Assembly (NCBI GenBank): GCA_034437515.1
Contig: DAOTTX010000307.1
Location: 1 to 12,213, forward strand
Source of the DNA: DAOTTX01 sp034437515
GTDB lineage: Bacteria > Chloroflexota > Anaerolineae > Aggregatilineales > Phototrophicaceae
DNA length: 12,213 nucleotides
Reading direction: 5' to 3'
Shown: one piece after another, positions 1-7,340 of the stretch
Layout of the letters: each line of letters begins with the position of its first letter
Position numbering within the stretch: position 1 is the first letter of the stretch
The notes under the pieces: generated by a model
The model's database searches: none
What the model saw: only the letters and a program-made list of their open reading frames with translations
Told to the model about the DNA's origin: nothing
Program-made: the position numbers and the translations under genes

Positions 1-642
1 GCATCTGACGTCAAATCGGGTGCAAAGATACGATATTCCCTCTCATATGCCTTTGATTTATGGCGTCTGAGGAGCGAAATCTGTCCTTTCTAAAAAGTGT
101 ACGGTAGTGAACGGTTATGCAAAACGGTATTTGGATGCAGCTTTGTGCTGGAAAAACCTATATAATTTGCTGAAATACACGTTGTGATTTATTACATCAG
201 TCAATATGTAACCACTACCACACAGAAGTGTGCTTCTTTTCCACGGTGACGACCTTTGGCACTGCGATTGATGTCACGCCCAGGAACTACGCATTGAATG
301 CTTATTTCCGACTAATGACGAAACCCGGAACACTGTGCAGCAATTACCCGATGAGGATAAAAAGCGTTCTTGATTTGAGGCGTAACCAGTACAATCCCTT
401 ATTAGTTCGTCATTCTGCCGCGCCTCTAACTCGTCGGGATAGTCCGCGATGAACTTCAACAGGCTCTTGTACTTCTTGTATTTCTTATTTTTATCGCTCG
501 ATTGCGCTGTGTGTTGCGGGAGTGGGAGCGGCTTGGGCTTGCCCTTGCATATTTGAAGTGGACAGCCGTGCCCTCGACACGCATCAAGCGCCGCTGGTAA
601 CATAGGCGTTCGCAAAGATTTCGATTATGCACGAGAGAAATT
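1..642. other. AT-richer stretch without a convincing gene
   Basis: No frame here gives a protein I recognise. Frame 1 is open from the left edge to a TAA at 91-93, so the first 90 bases could be the end of a gene lying outside the window, but the 30 residues match no family I know. A perfect TATAAT stands at 161-166 without a good -35 partner at 16-18 nt. Longer open frames exist at 228-452 (plus) and 274-615 (minus), but their compositions look random and they lie on opposite strands of the same DNA. A 35-codon hydrophobic frame at 449-556 is treated under findings. The stretch is visibly richer in A+T than the genes to its right. Confidence 0.6.
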
Positions 643-1335
643 GTGAAGCACTTAATATGGATATTGATGCTCATATTGTTGGGCGCGTGCCAGAATATCG
701 GTGAAGACGTCCAGGGTACACTCACGACTGGTGATTTGATCCTGGAAACGGAAGCGGCGGCGATCCAGCAGGGGGCTGTTGCGCAAAGGACGACGGTCGC
801 TGGAACAGTCGCGGTCGCGGAAACGCAGATCGCCGCCGAGAGTAGTGTCAACGACCAGTTGTTTATGACGCTTGCTGCTGGTTCTACGCCGACGGTCTCG
901 CTCATCGCCGGGCAAGCCGACCCTAGCTCTGCTGGCGAGATGGATGCGATGGGCAATGCCATCAGTCCTGTACAGGCGGATTCCGGGCGTTTATTTGTGC
1001 AAACCGGTATTTCTAATACGGTGAGTTCAGCGGATAGCTGTGTGTTGAACCCGGATAGTATCTTTGATGACGAGACAACCGAGCAGTTATACGCAACAGC
1101 GCAGGTTTTCAACGCGAGCAACACAGCCATCGAAATGCGTGCCGAGTGGTACCACGAGGGTGAGCTGGTTACGTCAGATAACTGGACGATGAGTCCTAAT
1201 GGCTCGCCGTATTGTTTCTACTTCGTTATTGATCGAAATGATACCGACTTCCCGCCGGGGACGTGGCGTGTCGAGATGTTCGCGGGTAATTTTACGCTTC
1301 GTGACCTGACGATGAGTTTCGTCATCGAAAGCTGA
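643..1335 (+). CDS. Small secreted lipoprotein of unknown function
   Basis: The 230-residue product starts at GTG 643, with GAGAG at 633-637 five bases upstream. This start gives a short basic N-terminus (MKH), a hydrophobic core and a lipobox LLGAC with Cys16, so it is predicted to be a lipid-anchored protein on the outer face of the membrane. Residues about 20-115 are rich in Ala, Thr, Gly and Glu and look like a flexible or helical spacer. Residues about 118-230 form a compact, probably beta-sandwich domain with aromatic residues (AEWYHEGELV, PYCFYFV, PGTWRVEMF) and two cysteines, Cys133 and Cys191, that could form a disulphide outside the cell. I do not recognise the family. It is the first gene of the plus-strand group, 78 bases before the SH3b gene, so it may be co-transcribed with the envelope genes that follow. 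An in-frame ATG at 667 would destroy the signal peptide. Confidence 0.8.
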   Translation: MKHLIWILMLILLGACQNIGEDVQGTLTTGDLILETEAAAIQQGAVAQRTTVAGTVAVAETQIAAESSVNDQLFMTLAAGSTPTVSLIAGQADPSSAGEMDAMGNAISPVQADSGRLFVQTGISNTVSSADSCVLNPDSIFDDETTEQLYATAQVFNASNTAIEMRAEWYHEGELVTSDNWTMSPNGSPYCFYFVIDRNDTDFPPGTWRVEMFAGNFTLRDLTMSFVIES

Positions 1336-1413
1336 CGTTTACCCTGCGTGTTTGGTGCAACTTTCGAACTTGTGATAGGATTCTCCGGTAATTGTACCCA
1401 GGGGGTAAAGCGC

Positions 1414-3060
1414 TTGAAGCGTTACTCGATCATGTTTTTGCTGGCGGTTTTAGTTGTCGCATCGGCAACGGTCGTCCTTGCTCAATCAGATGATGACGAA
1501 GACACCGCGACGGCGACACCGCGCATCAGCATCATTTTAGCGCCGGACGTTTTCGTGCGCGGTGGCCCCGGTGATGATTATTTACCGGTCGGGTCATTGG
1601 TCGCCGGTGATGTGGTGCGTGGCATCAACCGCAGTGAAGACAGTGAGTGGGTGATGACGCCTTACGGGTTTGGCTTCGGCTGGGTGAGGCGCGATCTGGC
1701 TTTCTGGATCGAGGATATTGATTCACTGCCGGTGCTCACTGATGACGACCTGACCCCAACCCCTGACGGGCCGGAAAACACCGCGACCCCTTTTATCCCT
1801 ACCGTGACGCCTGCCGGTAACTTCGTTGATACGACCGCGCAGAGTGCTTATCTACGTGCAGGGCCGGGGATCGGTTACGTGCGCATCGGGCAGTTGGTTC
1901 CCGGCGATGTGGTGGAACCGGTCGCCCGCAACGAAGAAATTACCTGGGTGATGATCCGCTACACAGCACAGTTTCTTGATCCGTTAGGTACCGGCACACC
2001 GAGTCCGGTCGAATTTGCCTGGATCGCGGAGAACCTGGTCGCCTGGTCAGAAGACCTGGAGGCATTGCCGTTGGTCGATGAGGATAACTTAACACCGACA
2101 CCGACGTTTACGCCGTCGATTTCCCCGTCTCCGACATTTACCCCTTCAGATACGCCGACGATCACACCGACGCCGACCGCCAGTAATACCGCGACGATGA
2201 CTGCCTCGGCGACACCGACCGACACCGCAACCCGGACGCCGACCCAAACCGCAACAGCGACGATGACTTCGACCAGCACCGCAACTGATATCGGGACAAT
2301 GACGCCAACCAGTACAGTGAAGCCAACTGATACCCTGACGCCGACCGTCACAGCGACGTTGACCGTCACAGCGACCCCGCCACCAACTGACGTCAGTGAG
2401 CCGCAAGTACGCATCATCGGGACGGCGGTTGATGAGCCGACGGACACACCGCCGCCATCCACGCCGACCGTCGTGGCGACGTTAACGCCGACCGTCACAC
2501 CCACCGCCGTAGTACCGAGCGAAACACCGGAAACGACCGAAGAACCGGGAGCACTCGCCGCACAACCGACCGCCGCACCGACTTTGATCCCCGGTGTGGT
2601 GACCGAGCCGACACCGTCGGATGATAGTGGGTTTGCCGTGCCGCTGGAACTCATTATCGGGGGGCTACTGCTACTCGTAGTGATTGCCTATATCGTCATG
2701 TACTTCAACGGAGCGCGTGCTGCCGAGCGGTATACCGATGGCTTTGTCGTGGAACAATGCCCGGTGTGCCGACAAGGTGAACTGCATCTCGATACCCGGC
2801 AGGAACGTGTGCTTGGTGTGCCGGTGGTAAGGCGCAGCGTCCGTTGTGATTACTGCCGCTCTCTATTGCGTGAGATGGGCACGCGCCGCTGGCGGTATGC
2901 AGTAGATCGGCTGGAAAGCCCGGTGATGTATGCACGCTACAACGGTAAAATCGTCGATGACCATACCTTGATCGAATTAGCGGAAAAGCCGGTTGAAAAG
3001 GGCGGACGAACCACCGCACCGGTTCCGCCGACGTTTGTGAGCGACGATGAAACTGATTGA
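1414..3060 (+). CDS. Membrane-anchored double-SH3b protein with Thr/Pro stalk and cytoplasmic zinc ribbon
   Basis: I start the gene at TTG 1414, seven bases after AGGGGGT at 1400-1406. This gives 548 residues with a clean signal peptide (residues 1-23, cleavage after VLA). The frame is open back to GTG 1348, but that start would bury the signal. Two bacterial SH3 repeats follow, about residues 38-100 and 137-212, each with the hallmark (V/L)R(G/A)GPG core and a later W(V/I) strand. SH3b domains commonly bind peptidoglycan or other wall ligands. Residues about 226-408 are a low-complexity Thr/Pro stalk. A transmembrane helix lies at about 409-431, followed by a basic stretch and a CPVC (449-452) ... 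CDYC (478-481) pair, a classical zinc-ribbon arrangement, then about 65 charged residues. The topology is thus SH3b outside, zinc ribbon inside. A link between wall binding and a cytoplasmic partner is my inference. The last 14 bases overlap the next gene. Confidence 0.88.
   Translation: MKRYSIMFLLAVLVVASATVVLAQSDDDEDTATATPRISIILAPDVFVRGGPGDDYLPVGSLVAGDVVRGINRSEDSEWVMTPYGFGFGWVRRDLAFWIEDIDSLPVLTDDDLTPTPDGPENTATPFIPTVTPAGNFVDTTAQSAYLRAGPGIGYVRIGQLVPGDVVEPVARNEEITWVMIRYTAQFLDPLGTGTPSPVEFAWIAENLVAWSEDLEALPLVDEDNLTPTPTFTPSISPSPTFTPSDTPTITPTPTASNTATMTASATPTDTATRTPTQTATATMTSTSTATDIGTMTPTSTVKPTDTLTPTVTATLTVTATPPPTDVSEPQVRIIGTAVDEPTDTPPPSTPTVVATLTPTVTPTAVVPSETPETTEEPGALAAQPTAAPTLIPGVVTEPTPSDDSGFAVPLELIIGGLLLLVVIAYIVMYFNGARAAERYTDGFVVEQCPVCRQGELHLDTRQERVLGVPVVRRSVRCDYCRSLLREMGTRRWRYAVDRLESPVMYARYNGKIVDDHTLIELAEKPVEKGGRTTAPVPPTFVSDDETD
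2089..2637 (+). repeat. Degenerate Thr/Pro-coding low-complexity tract
   Basis: These bases encode about 180 residues made almost only of Thr, Pro, Ala, Ser and Val in motifs such as TPTP, TATP and TVTP. The DNA repeats short units like ACGCCGACC and GACCGTCACAGCGACG with many variations. It is a stalk between the extracellular SH3b pair and the membrane helix. Such linkers are frequent in Anaerolineae secreted proteins and may be O-glycosylated, which cannot be read from the DNA. The low complexity creates a long spurious open frame on the other strand. Confidence 0.85.
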
Positions 3061-3967
3061 GTGCATCCCGAACTTCAGCGAAGGGCGTGATCGACAGATC
3101 ATTCACCAGATCGTCGACGCAATCCAGGCTATCGAGGGGGTAATGCTGCTTGACGTCAGCAGTGATGCCGACCATAACCGCACGGTCATGACCTTCGCAG
3201 GTACCCCGCTGGTCGTTCGTGAGGCCGCTTTTCAAGGGATTGCGACCGCCGCCAGATTGATCGACCTCGACCAGCATCAGGGCGTGCATCCACGTATTGG
3301 TGCGGCGGATGTGGTACCGTTCGTTCCCTTGCGTGATGCTAGTATGAGCGACTGCGTCGAGATCGCGCGGGCGCTCGGTCAGCGGGTAGCCGATGAACTG
3401 CAACTGCCGGTTTATCTGTACGAAGCCGCCGCCTTGACTCCCGAAAAACGTAACCTCGCTAAGCTGCGGCGCGACCCTTACGAACGGCTCAAGACCACGA
3501 TACAATCCGATCCGCTGCGCCGACCGGATTACGGCCCGGCGCGACTGACGGCTGCCGGGGCGGTCGCCATCGGCGCACGCGAACCGCTGATCGCGTTCAA
3601 CGCCTATCTGGACACAGATGACGTCACGGTCGCTCAGGCGGTTGCCGTCGCCGTGCGTGAATCCGGTGGCGGGCTGCCGCATCTCAAGGCATTAGGGTTG
3701 CTGGTGGATGGTCAGGCGCAGGTATCTATGAATGTGATAAACTTCCGTGAAACGTCGCTGCACACGATACTGGAACGTGTGCGTGAAGAGGCAGCGAAAC
3801 ACAGTGCGACGATCACCCATACGGAATTGGTCGGTCTGGTGCCGCGTGCCGCGTTAATTGAGAGTGCGCTGGAAGCGTTGCAATTGCCGGCGCAAGTGCG
3901 TGATCTGGTGTTGGAGGCGCGTCTGGGTGCGGCTTCTGACGATTACAGTGATGTGAACTTCGGTTAG
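3047..3967 (+). CDS. ftcD: Glutamate formimidoyltransferase, single-domain FtcD-type
   Basis: The 306-residue product carries the family signature from its first residues (LIECIPNFSEGRD) and the motif HQGVHPRIGAADVVPF at 77-92. His81 aligns by eye with the catalytic His82 of the mammalian enzyme. The family transfers the formimidoyl group from N-formimino-L-glutamate to tetrahydrofolate in histidine degradation, in the cytoplasm. The length fits the formiminotransferase part alone (N- and C-terminal subdomains), and no cyclodeaminase domain follows here. Stand-alone bacterial homologues can also process 5-formyltetrahydrofolate, so folate salvage is an alternative role. No other hut gene is present in the window. 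The ATG at 3047 lies inside the end of the SH3b gene, giving a 14-nt overlap and probable translational coupling. The M23 lipoprotein gene starts 11 bases after its stop. Confidence 0.93.
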   Translation: MKLIECIPNFSEGRDRQIIHQIVDAIQAIEGVMLLDVSSDADHNRTVMTFAGTPLVVREAAFQGIATAARLIDLDQHQGVHPRIGAADVVPFVPLRDASMSDCVEIARALGQRVADELQLPVYLYEAAALTPEKRNLAKLRRDPYERLKTTIQSDPLRRPDYGPARLTAAGAVAIGAREPLIAFNAYLDTDDVTVAQAVAVAVRESGGGLPHLKALGLLVDGQAQVSMNVINFRETSLHTILERVREEAAKHSATITHTELVGLVPRAALIESALEALQLPAQVRDLVLEARLGAASDDYSDVNFG

Positions 3968-3969
3968 GA
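3966..3969 (+). promoter_or_regulatory. Ribosome binding site overlapping the ftcD stop codon
   Basis: AGGA overlaps the TAG stop of the formimidoyltransferase gene and sits nine bases before ATG 3979. This supports ATG 3979 over the adjacent in-frame TTG 3976 as the start of the M23 lipoprotein, and co-translation of the two genes. Confidence 0.55.
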
Positions 3970-3978
3970 TTTCCCTTG

Positions 3979-5007
3979 ATGAAACAAGTTTATGCTTTGA
4001 TTGGCCTGATGTTCGTTTGTCTGCTGGCGGCTTGCAGCGGTGATGAGGCCGGGCCGCAGGTGTTCGCGGCGACACTCGCACCGGAAACGGGCGTACAGGT
4101 CATCACTCAACCGACGCGCCAGCCGTCCCTGACGGCGACATTAACGGCGACCGCGACATTGCCACCGCCGACCCAAACGCCTACCGCCACAGTGACACAT
4201 ACACCACTGCCCAGCGCGACCCCGGCCCCGGAGCGCGTCCCGCGGTTTGCACTGCGCCGACCGATTCGTGTAACGGATTCGACAACACAACGAGACTACC
4301 TCGAACGTACTTACCCTTATGGGGATACCCAGGACAACACCCGCGAAGTTCATAGCGGCGTGGAGTTTGCTAACCCACAGGGGACGACCGTTGTTGCGGC
4401 AGCGGCGGGGCAGGTAATTTACGCCGGGGACGACAGCGAGCGTCTGGTTGGGCCGCGTCTTAATTACTATGGCAAGATTGTGATCGTCGCACACGATGAC
4501 ATCCGCTCACCGACAGGCGAGCCGGTTTATACGCTGTATGCACATCTGGATCGCATCCTGGTGGTAGAAACGGGCATCGTCTCAGCAGGGATGCCGGTGG
4601 GGGAGGTCGGCGCGACGGGCATAGCCATCGGGCCGCATTTGCATTTTGAAGTGCGCGTCGGCGATGCCCCATTTGATTTCAACGCCACCCGCAACCCTGA
4701 CCTATGGTTGTATCCGTACCCGAACAATGGCCTGCTCGCCGGGCGTGTGGTCGATGCAGCCGGTGACCCGCTGCCGGGTGCGACGGTCGAGGTGCGTTCG
4801 ATGCGAACGCAAAGTTTGCTGTTTGCCTTTACTTACGGTGGTGACCCGGCGAACAGTGACATTGCATGGGGGGAGAACTTCACACGCGGTGATCTGCCCG
4901 CCGGGGAGTATGTGGTCAGCGTAGGGATTGATGGCGTCTTGAAATTCCAGCAGCGGGTGAACGTTCAGGATCAAACGATCACCTGGCTGGATATTCGGAT
5001 CGATTGA
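3979..5007 (+). CDS. M23 (LytM)-family peptidase lipoprotein with C-terminal carboxypeptidase-regulatory-like domain
   Basis: The 342-residue product has a signal peptide ending in the lipobox LLAAC (Cys19), a Thr/Pro linker at about 44-85, an M23 metallopeptidase domain at about 115-235, and a beta-rich domain at about 252-342 beginning AGRVVDAAGDPLPGATVEV, typical of carboxypeptidase-regulatory-like (transthyretin-like) folds. M23 enzymes are zinc endopeptidases that cut peptidoglycan cross-links or bridges. Visible active-site elements are His125 in HSGVE, His189 in LYAHLD, and His220/His222 in HLH. The usual metal ligand pair is HxxxD; here Asp is replaced by Glu129, so activity may be altered, although every histidine is kept. 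It should act outside the cytoplasmic membrane, lipid-anchored. It is the last gene of the plus-strand group and faces the convergent solute-binding gene. Confidence 0.9.
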   Translation: MKQVYALIGLMFVCLLAACSGDEAGPQVFAATLAPETGVQVITQPTRQPSLTATLTATATLPPPTQTPTATVTHTPLPSATPAPERVPRFALRRPIRVTDSTTQRDYLERTYPYGDTQDNTREVHSGVEFANPQGTTVVAAAAGQVIYAGDDSERLVGPRLNYYGKIVIVAHDDIRSPTGEPVYTLYAHLDRILVVETGIVSAGMPVGEVGATGIAIGPHLHFEVRVGDAPFDFNATRNPDLWLYPYPNNGLLAGRVVDAAGDPLPGATVEVRSMRTQSLLFAFTYGGDPANSDIAWGENFTRGDLPAGEYVVSVGIDGVLKFQQRVNVQDQTITWLDIRID

Positions 5008-5038
5008 CTCTTTAACGTCAAACGGGTTGATATTGCAA

Positions 5039-5069
5039 ACGGGGACGAGCAAAGATGGCTCATCCCCGT
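5039..5069 (-). terminator. Hairpin between convergent genes, probable terminator
   Basis: Twelve-base arms ACGGGGACGAGC (5039-5050) and GCTCATCCCCGT (5058-5069) enclose a seven-base loop. The single imperfection is C-A when read on the plus strand but a G-U wobble on the minus strand, so the stem is better for minus-strand RNA. It lies seven bases past the minus-strand stop and about 30 bases past the plus-strand stop. The following T-run is short on either side (TTTGC on minus, GTTAGTTT on plus), so it may work in both directions or need a factor. Confidence 0.65.
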
Positions 5070-5075
5070 GTTAGT

Positions 5076-7271
5076 TTACGACGTTGGTTGCTGGTACACC
5101 CGGTAGGTAAACGTGATTGAGATGCCGGGGTTGATCGCATCCACGCGCAGCACTGCCCGGCGACCGTCAGCGGTCAGCACGCCGAGTGTGGTGCCGATTT
5201 GCAGTACATTGTTAGCGACAAAATCTCCGCTGATGCCATTGGCTGAACTGATCGCGTCATAGTGGGCCGTCTCCCATGTCAGGTTCGGGCTGAGGATACC
5301 GATACAGTTGTTTGTGCCGTTGCAGGTGCCGACTGTGTTCAAGCCGGAGGCGCTGTACTGAAGGTCGTTGGTCGGTGTGGTGCTGGGGTCAAGGTCAATG
5401 CTAGAACCCACCGTGAGTGTCGAACTGTTAAGCAGGAACAGCAGTTGATCCAGACGGTAGTTAAAGTCAAAAGCGGTGTTGTTGGCTTCGCCGTCCGCGC
5501 CTTCATCAACTTGATTGTTCAGGTCAGCGACGATGGCGACTGAGTAGTTCCCGGTTGCCCCGGTGATAGATATTGGCAGGGCGACACTTTGTTCAGCACC
5601 CGCTGCCAGGCCATTCACGTTAGCCGCGCTGTACGTATTGTTCGGCGGGAAGGTCGCCGCAATCGCAAACGGCCCTGCTGCCGCACCACCCTGGTTGCGT
5701 ACCAGGACGATCACATCCGTGACCACGCCGCGTGTGATGGTCGTCGGCGATGCGGAGACGATCACAACATCGGGGATCGGCGCTGGGGGTGGGGTGGCGG
5801 TCGCCGGGGGTGGGGGGGGTGTCGGCGGGGGTGCGATAACCGGCACGGTGGAGCGGTTTCCAAAGACGTCTAGGAGATACGCTGCCAGCCAGCCGTTCTG
5901 TCCGCGATAGTTGATGACCACCCAGTCGAAGTCAGTCGTCGCGCCGATGACCTGTCGCTGTTCGCCTTCTTGTAACTGACCGAGGACGTCGTATTCCAGG
6001 CCGGGGCCGGTACGCACGTTCTGGCGCGCACTTTCGATGGTGATGACTACACCTTCAGGGGTGGCGGTTGCGGTGGGTATCTCGGTGGCGGCCTCGACCA
6101 CAGTCTGTGACTCAACATCCTCAAATGGTTCTGAACCGGCGTAGCGTGCGACAAGATTCGGCCCACCGAGCGCATTCAGTTGAATGACGGCGACCGCATT
6201 GGTGATCTCACCGCGAATGGGTTGCAAAGCCGGCGGGTTGAGGATCCCCTGTACGCCGCGCAGACTGCGAATGTTGCTCAAGTTATCGCTCAGGTTACCC
6301 GGTTCGCTAATGGCGGCGGCGATCAACGTAATAGCGTCGTAACTTGCCACCTCGATCTGACCAGGCACTTTGCCGAGTGTGGTGGCGTATTCGTCACGGA
6401 AGACCTCGCTGACCGCATCCTGAGCGGCAATAGGCCAGGTGGTCATGCTGAGGATGCCGCTGAGTTGATCTAACGGGATGTCCTCACGGAAGGCCGGGGC
6501 TTGAGCCTGATCATAGGCAAAAACACCGAACCAATCCAGGCCGCGTAGTTGGACGTAAAAGTCGGCAGCGAGTTCTGGTGAGCCATAAAGCACGACCACC
6601 GGCGGTGCGTCAGCGGCGACTTCGGCGACTAACTCAGAAAGTTCGTCTGCGTTCTCTAACAGCAGTACGTCTTCATCCGGGGCCGGGTCAAGTTCTTCTA
6701 GCGCCACCGAGAAGCCGACTCGTGAGGCGGTGCTGGCGCGGTCAAGCTGTACGGTGGTGACGTCACCGACACCGACCACGTTGACCAGATAATCCGCCAG
6801 CGCACCACCGAGAAAGCGTTCCGCCGCCCGGCTGCGGAAGATTGAGTTGGTTGTATCCGACGCGACGATGGTATCCCCGATGGCGGGGGTGAGTATAGGC
6901 ACGCCGAGGCTTTGCAACAGTGGCAGGTTGGTGAGCACATCCTCGGTCGTTTGCGGACCGAGCACGGCGATAATGTCCTCTGCGGCGAGTTGATCGATGG
7001 CATCGTTTAATGTGTTGCCTTCTGCGGTGCTGGCGATGACCAATTCCAGACGAAACGTCGTGCCATCGGCACCTTCGACCCCACCCGCGTTGTTGATCTC
7101 ACGCACGGCGAGCCGGGCACCATCGGCGATAGCGCCTTTCTCGGCATCCAGCACGCCGATAAGAAACGTCGGTTGTTGTTCATCCTGGGCGCTGTTGATG
7201 CTCAGAGCGAGGATAAGCAATAATGCGGTAAATAGAACACTACTGATAGATAATAAACGGTCTTTTCCCAT
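5076..7271 (-). CDS. Secreted type 1 solute-binding protein fused to SH3b and CARDB domains
   Basis: The 731-residue product starts at ATG 7271 behind a GAGAGGTG ribosome site. Its signal peptide (about 1-28) has no lipobox cysteine. Residues about 35-375 match the Leu/Ile/Val-type periplasmic binding fold: FLIGVLDAEKGAIADGARLAVREIN, the segment LGPQTTEDVL, PILTPA, and a second lobe ending in ASYDAITLIAAAI. In this family the domain feeds amino acids or related ligands to an ABC importer or a sensor. An SH3b domain (about 407-470, NVRTGPGLEYDVLG ... NGWLAAYLL), a Pro-rich linker (478-500), a CARDB-type adhesion domain (500-605, ending DEGADGEANNT) and an unrecognised C-terminal domain (606-731, cysteines 650 and 656) follow. 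No ABC permease or ATPase genes are in the window, and there is no visible membrane anchor. The ligand is unknown. Confidence 0.88.
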   Translation of the reverse strand: MGKDRLLSISSVLFTALLLILALSINSAQDEQQPTFLIGVLDAEKGAIADGARLAVREINNAGGVEGADGTTFRLELVIASTAEGNTLNDAIDQLAAEDIIAVLGPQTTEDVLTNLPLLQSLGVPILTPAIGDTIVASDTTNSIFRSRAAERFLGGALADYLVNVVGVGDVTTVQLDRASTASRVGFSVALEELDPAPDEDVLLLENADELSELVAEVAADAPPVVVLYGSPELAADFYVQLRGLDWFGVFAYDQAQAPAFREDIPLDQLSGILSMTTWPIAAQDAVSEVFRDEYATTLGKVPGQIEVASYDAITLIAAAISEPGNLSDNLSNIRSLRGVQGILNPPALQPIRGEITNAVAVIQLNALGGPNLVARYAGSEPFEDVESQTVVEAATEIPTATATPEGVVITIESARQNVRTGPGLEYDVLGQLQEGEQRQVIGATTDFDWVVINYRGQNGWLAAYLLDVFGNRSTVPVIAPPPTPPPPPATATPPPAPIPDVVIVSASPTTITRGVVTDVIVLVRNQGGAAAGPFAIAATFPPNNTYSAANVNGLAAGAEQSVALPISITGATGNYSVAIVADLNNQVDEGADGEANNTAFDFNYRLDQLLFLLNSSTLTVGSSIDLDPSTTPTNDLQYSASGLNTVGTCNGTNNCIGILSPNLTWETAHYDAISSANGISGDFVANNVLQIGTTLGVLTADGRRAVLRVDAINPGISITFTYRVYQQPTS
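5785..5831 (+). other. G-run cluster, potential G-quadruplex in the linker region
   Basis: Five guanine runs of 5, 4, 5, 8 and 5 bases occur within 47 bases on the plus strand, which is the template strand of the solute-binding gene. They encode its poly-Pro linker. The spacing suits an intramolecular G-quadruplex, and the eight-G tract is a candidate for replication slippage. Function is not shown. Confidence 0.5.
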
Positions 7272-7304
7272 GCGACACCTCTCAATTGCAGCTAATTTTC
7301 TCTA

Positions 7305-7310
7305 AGTATA
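7305..7310 (-). promoter_or_regulatory. Possible -10 element upstream of the solute-binding gene
   Basis: On the minus strand TATACT lies 33 bases before the start ATG at 7271, in the 69-base gap after the flippase-like gene. I see no good -35 hexamer at the expected spacing, so the solute-binding gene could have its own weak promoter or be read through from the gene before it. Confidence 0.25.
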
Positions 7311-7340
7311 CCGCTGCAAGCTGTGGTTCGCATGAGTGTG

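Noticed and set aside
1..93. The end of a gene entering from the left edge (frame 1 open to TAA at 91).
   Set aside because: Thirty residues without a recognisable motif, and frame 2 is also open for about 22 codons, so neither can be preferred.
161..166. A perfect TATAAT as the promoter of the plus-strand operon.
   Set aside because: No -35-like hexamer lies 16-18 bases upstream, and it is nearly 480 bases from the first gene in AT-rich DNA where such a match is expected by chance.
274..615. A 113-residue frame on the minus strand in the left stretch.
   Set aside because: The composition is irregular (a Lys/Tyr-rich patch, a PKPLPLP patch), it has no recognisable motif, and no ribosome site supports the start. 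It overlaps other open frames on the opposite strand.
1959..2654. A 231-residue Val/Gly-rich frame opposite the Thr/Pro stalk.
   Set aside because: It is the antisense reading of ACG/CCG-rich codons in a low-complexity tract; the plus-strand frame has a signal peptide, domains and a helix.
2705..3682. A 325-residue frame on the minus strand across the SH3b/ftcD junction.
   Set aside because: It spans two well-supported plus-strand genes, including the conserved FtcD motifs, and shows no family signature itself.
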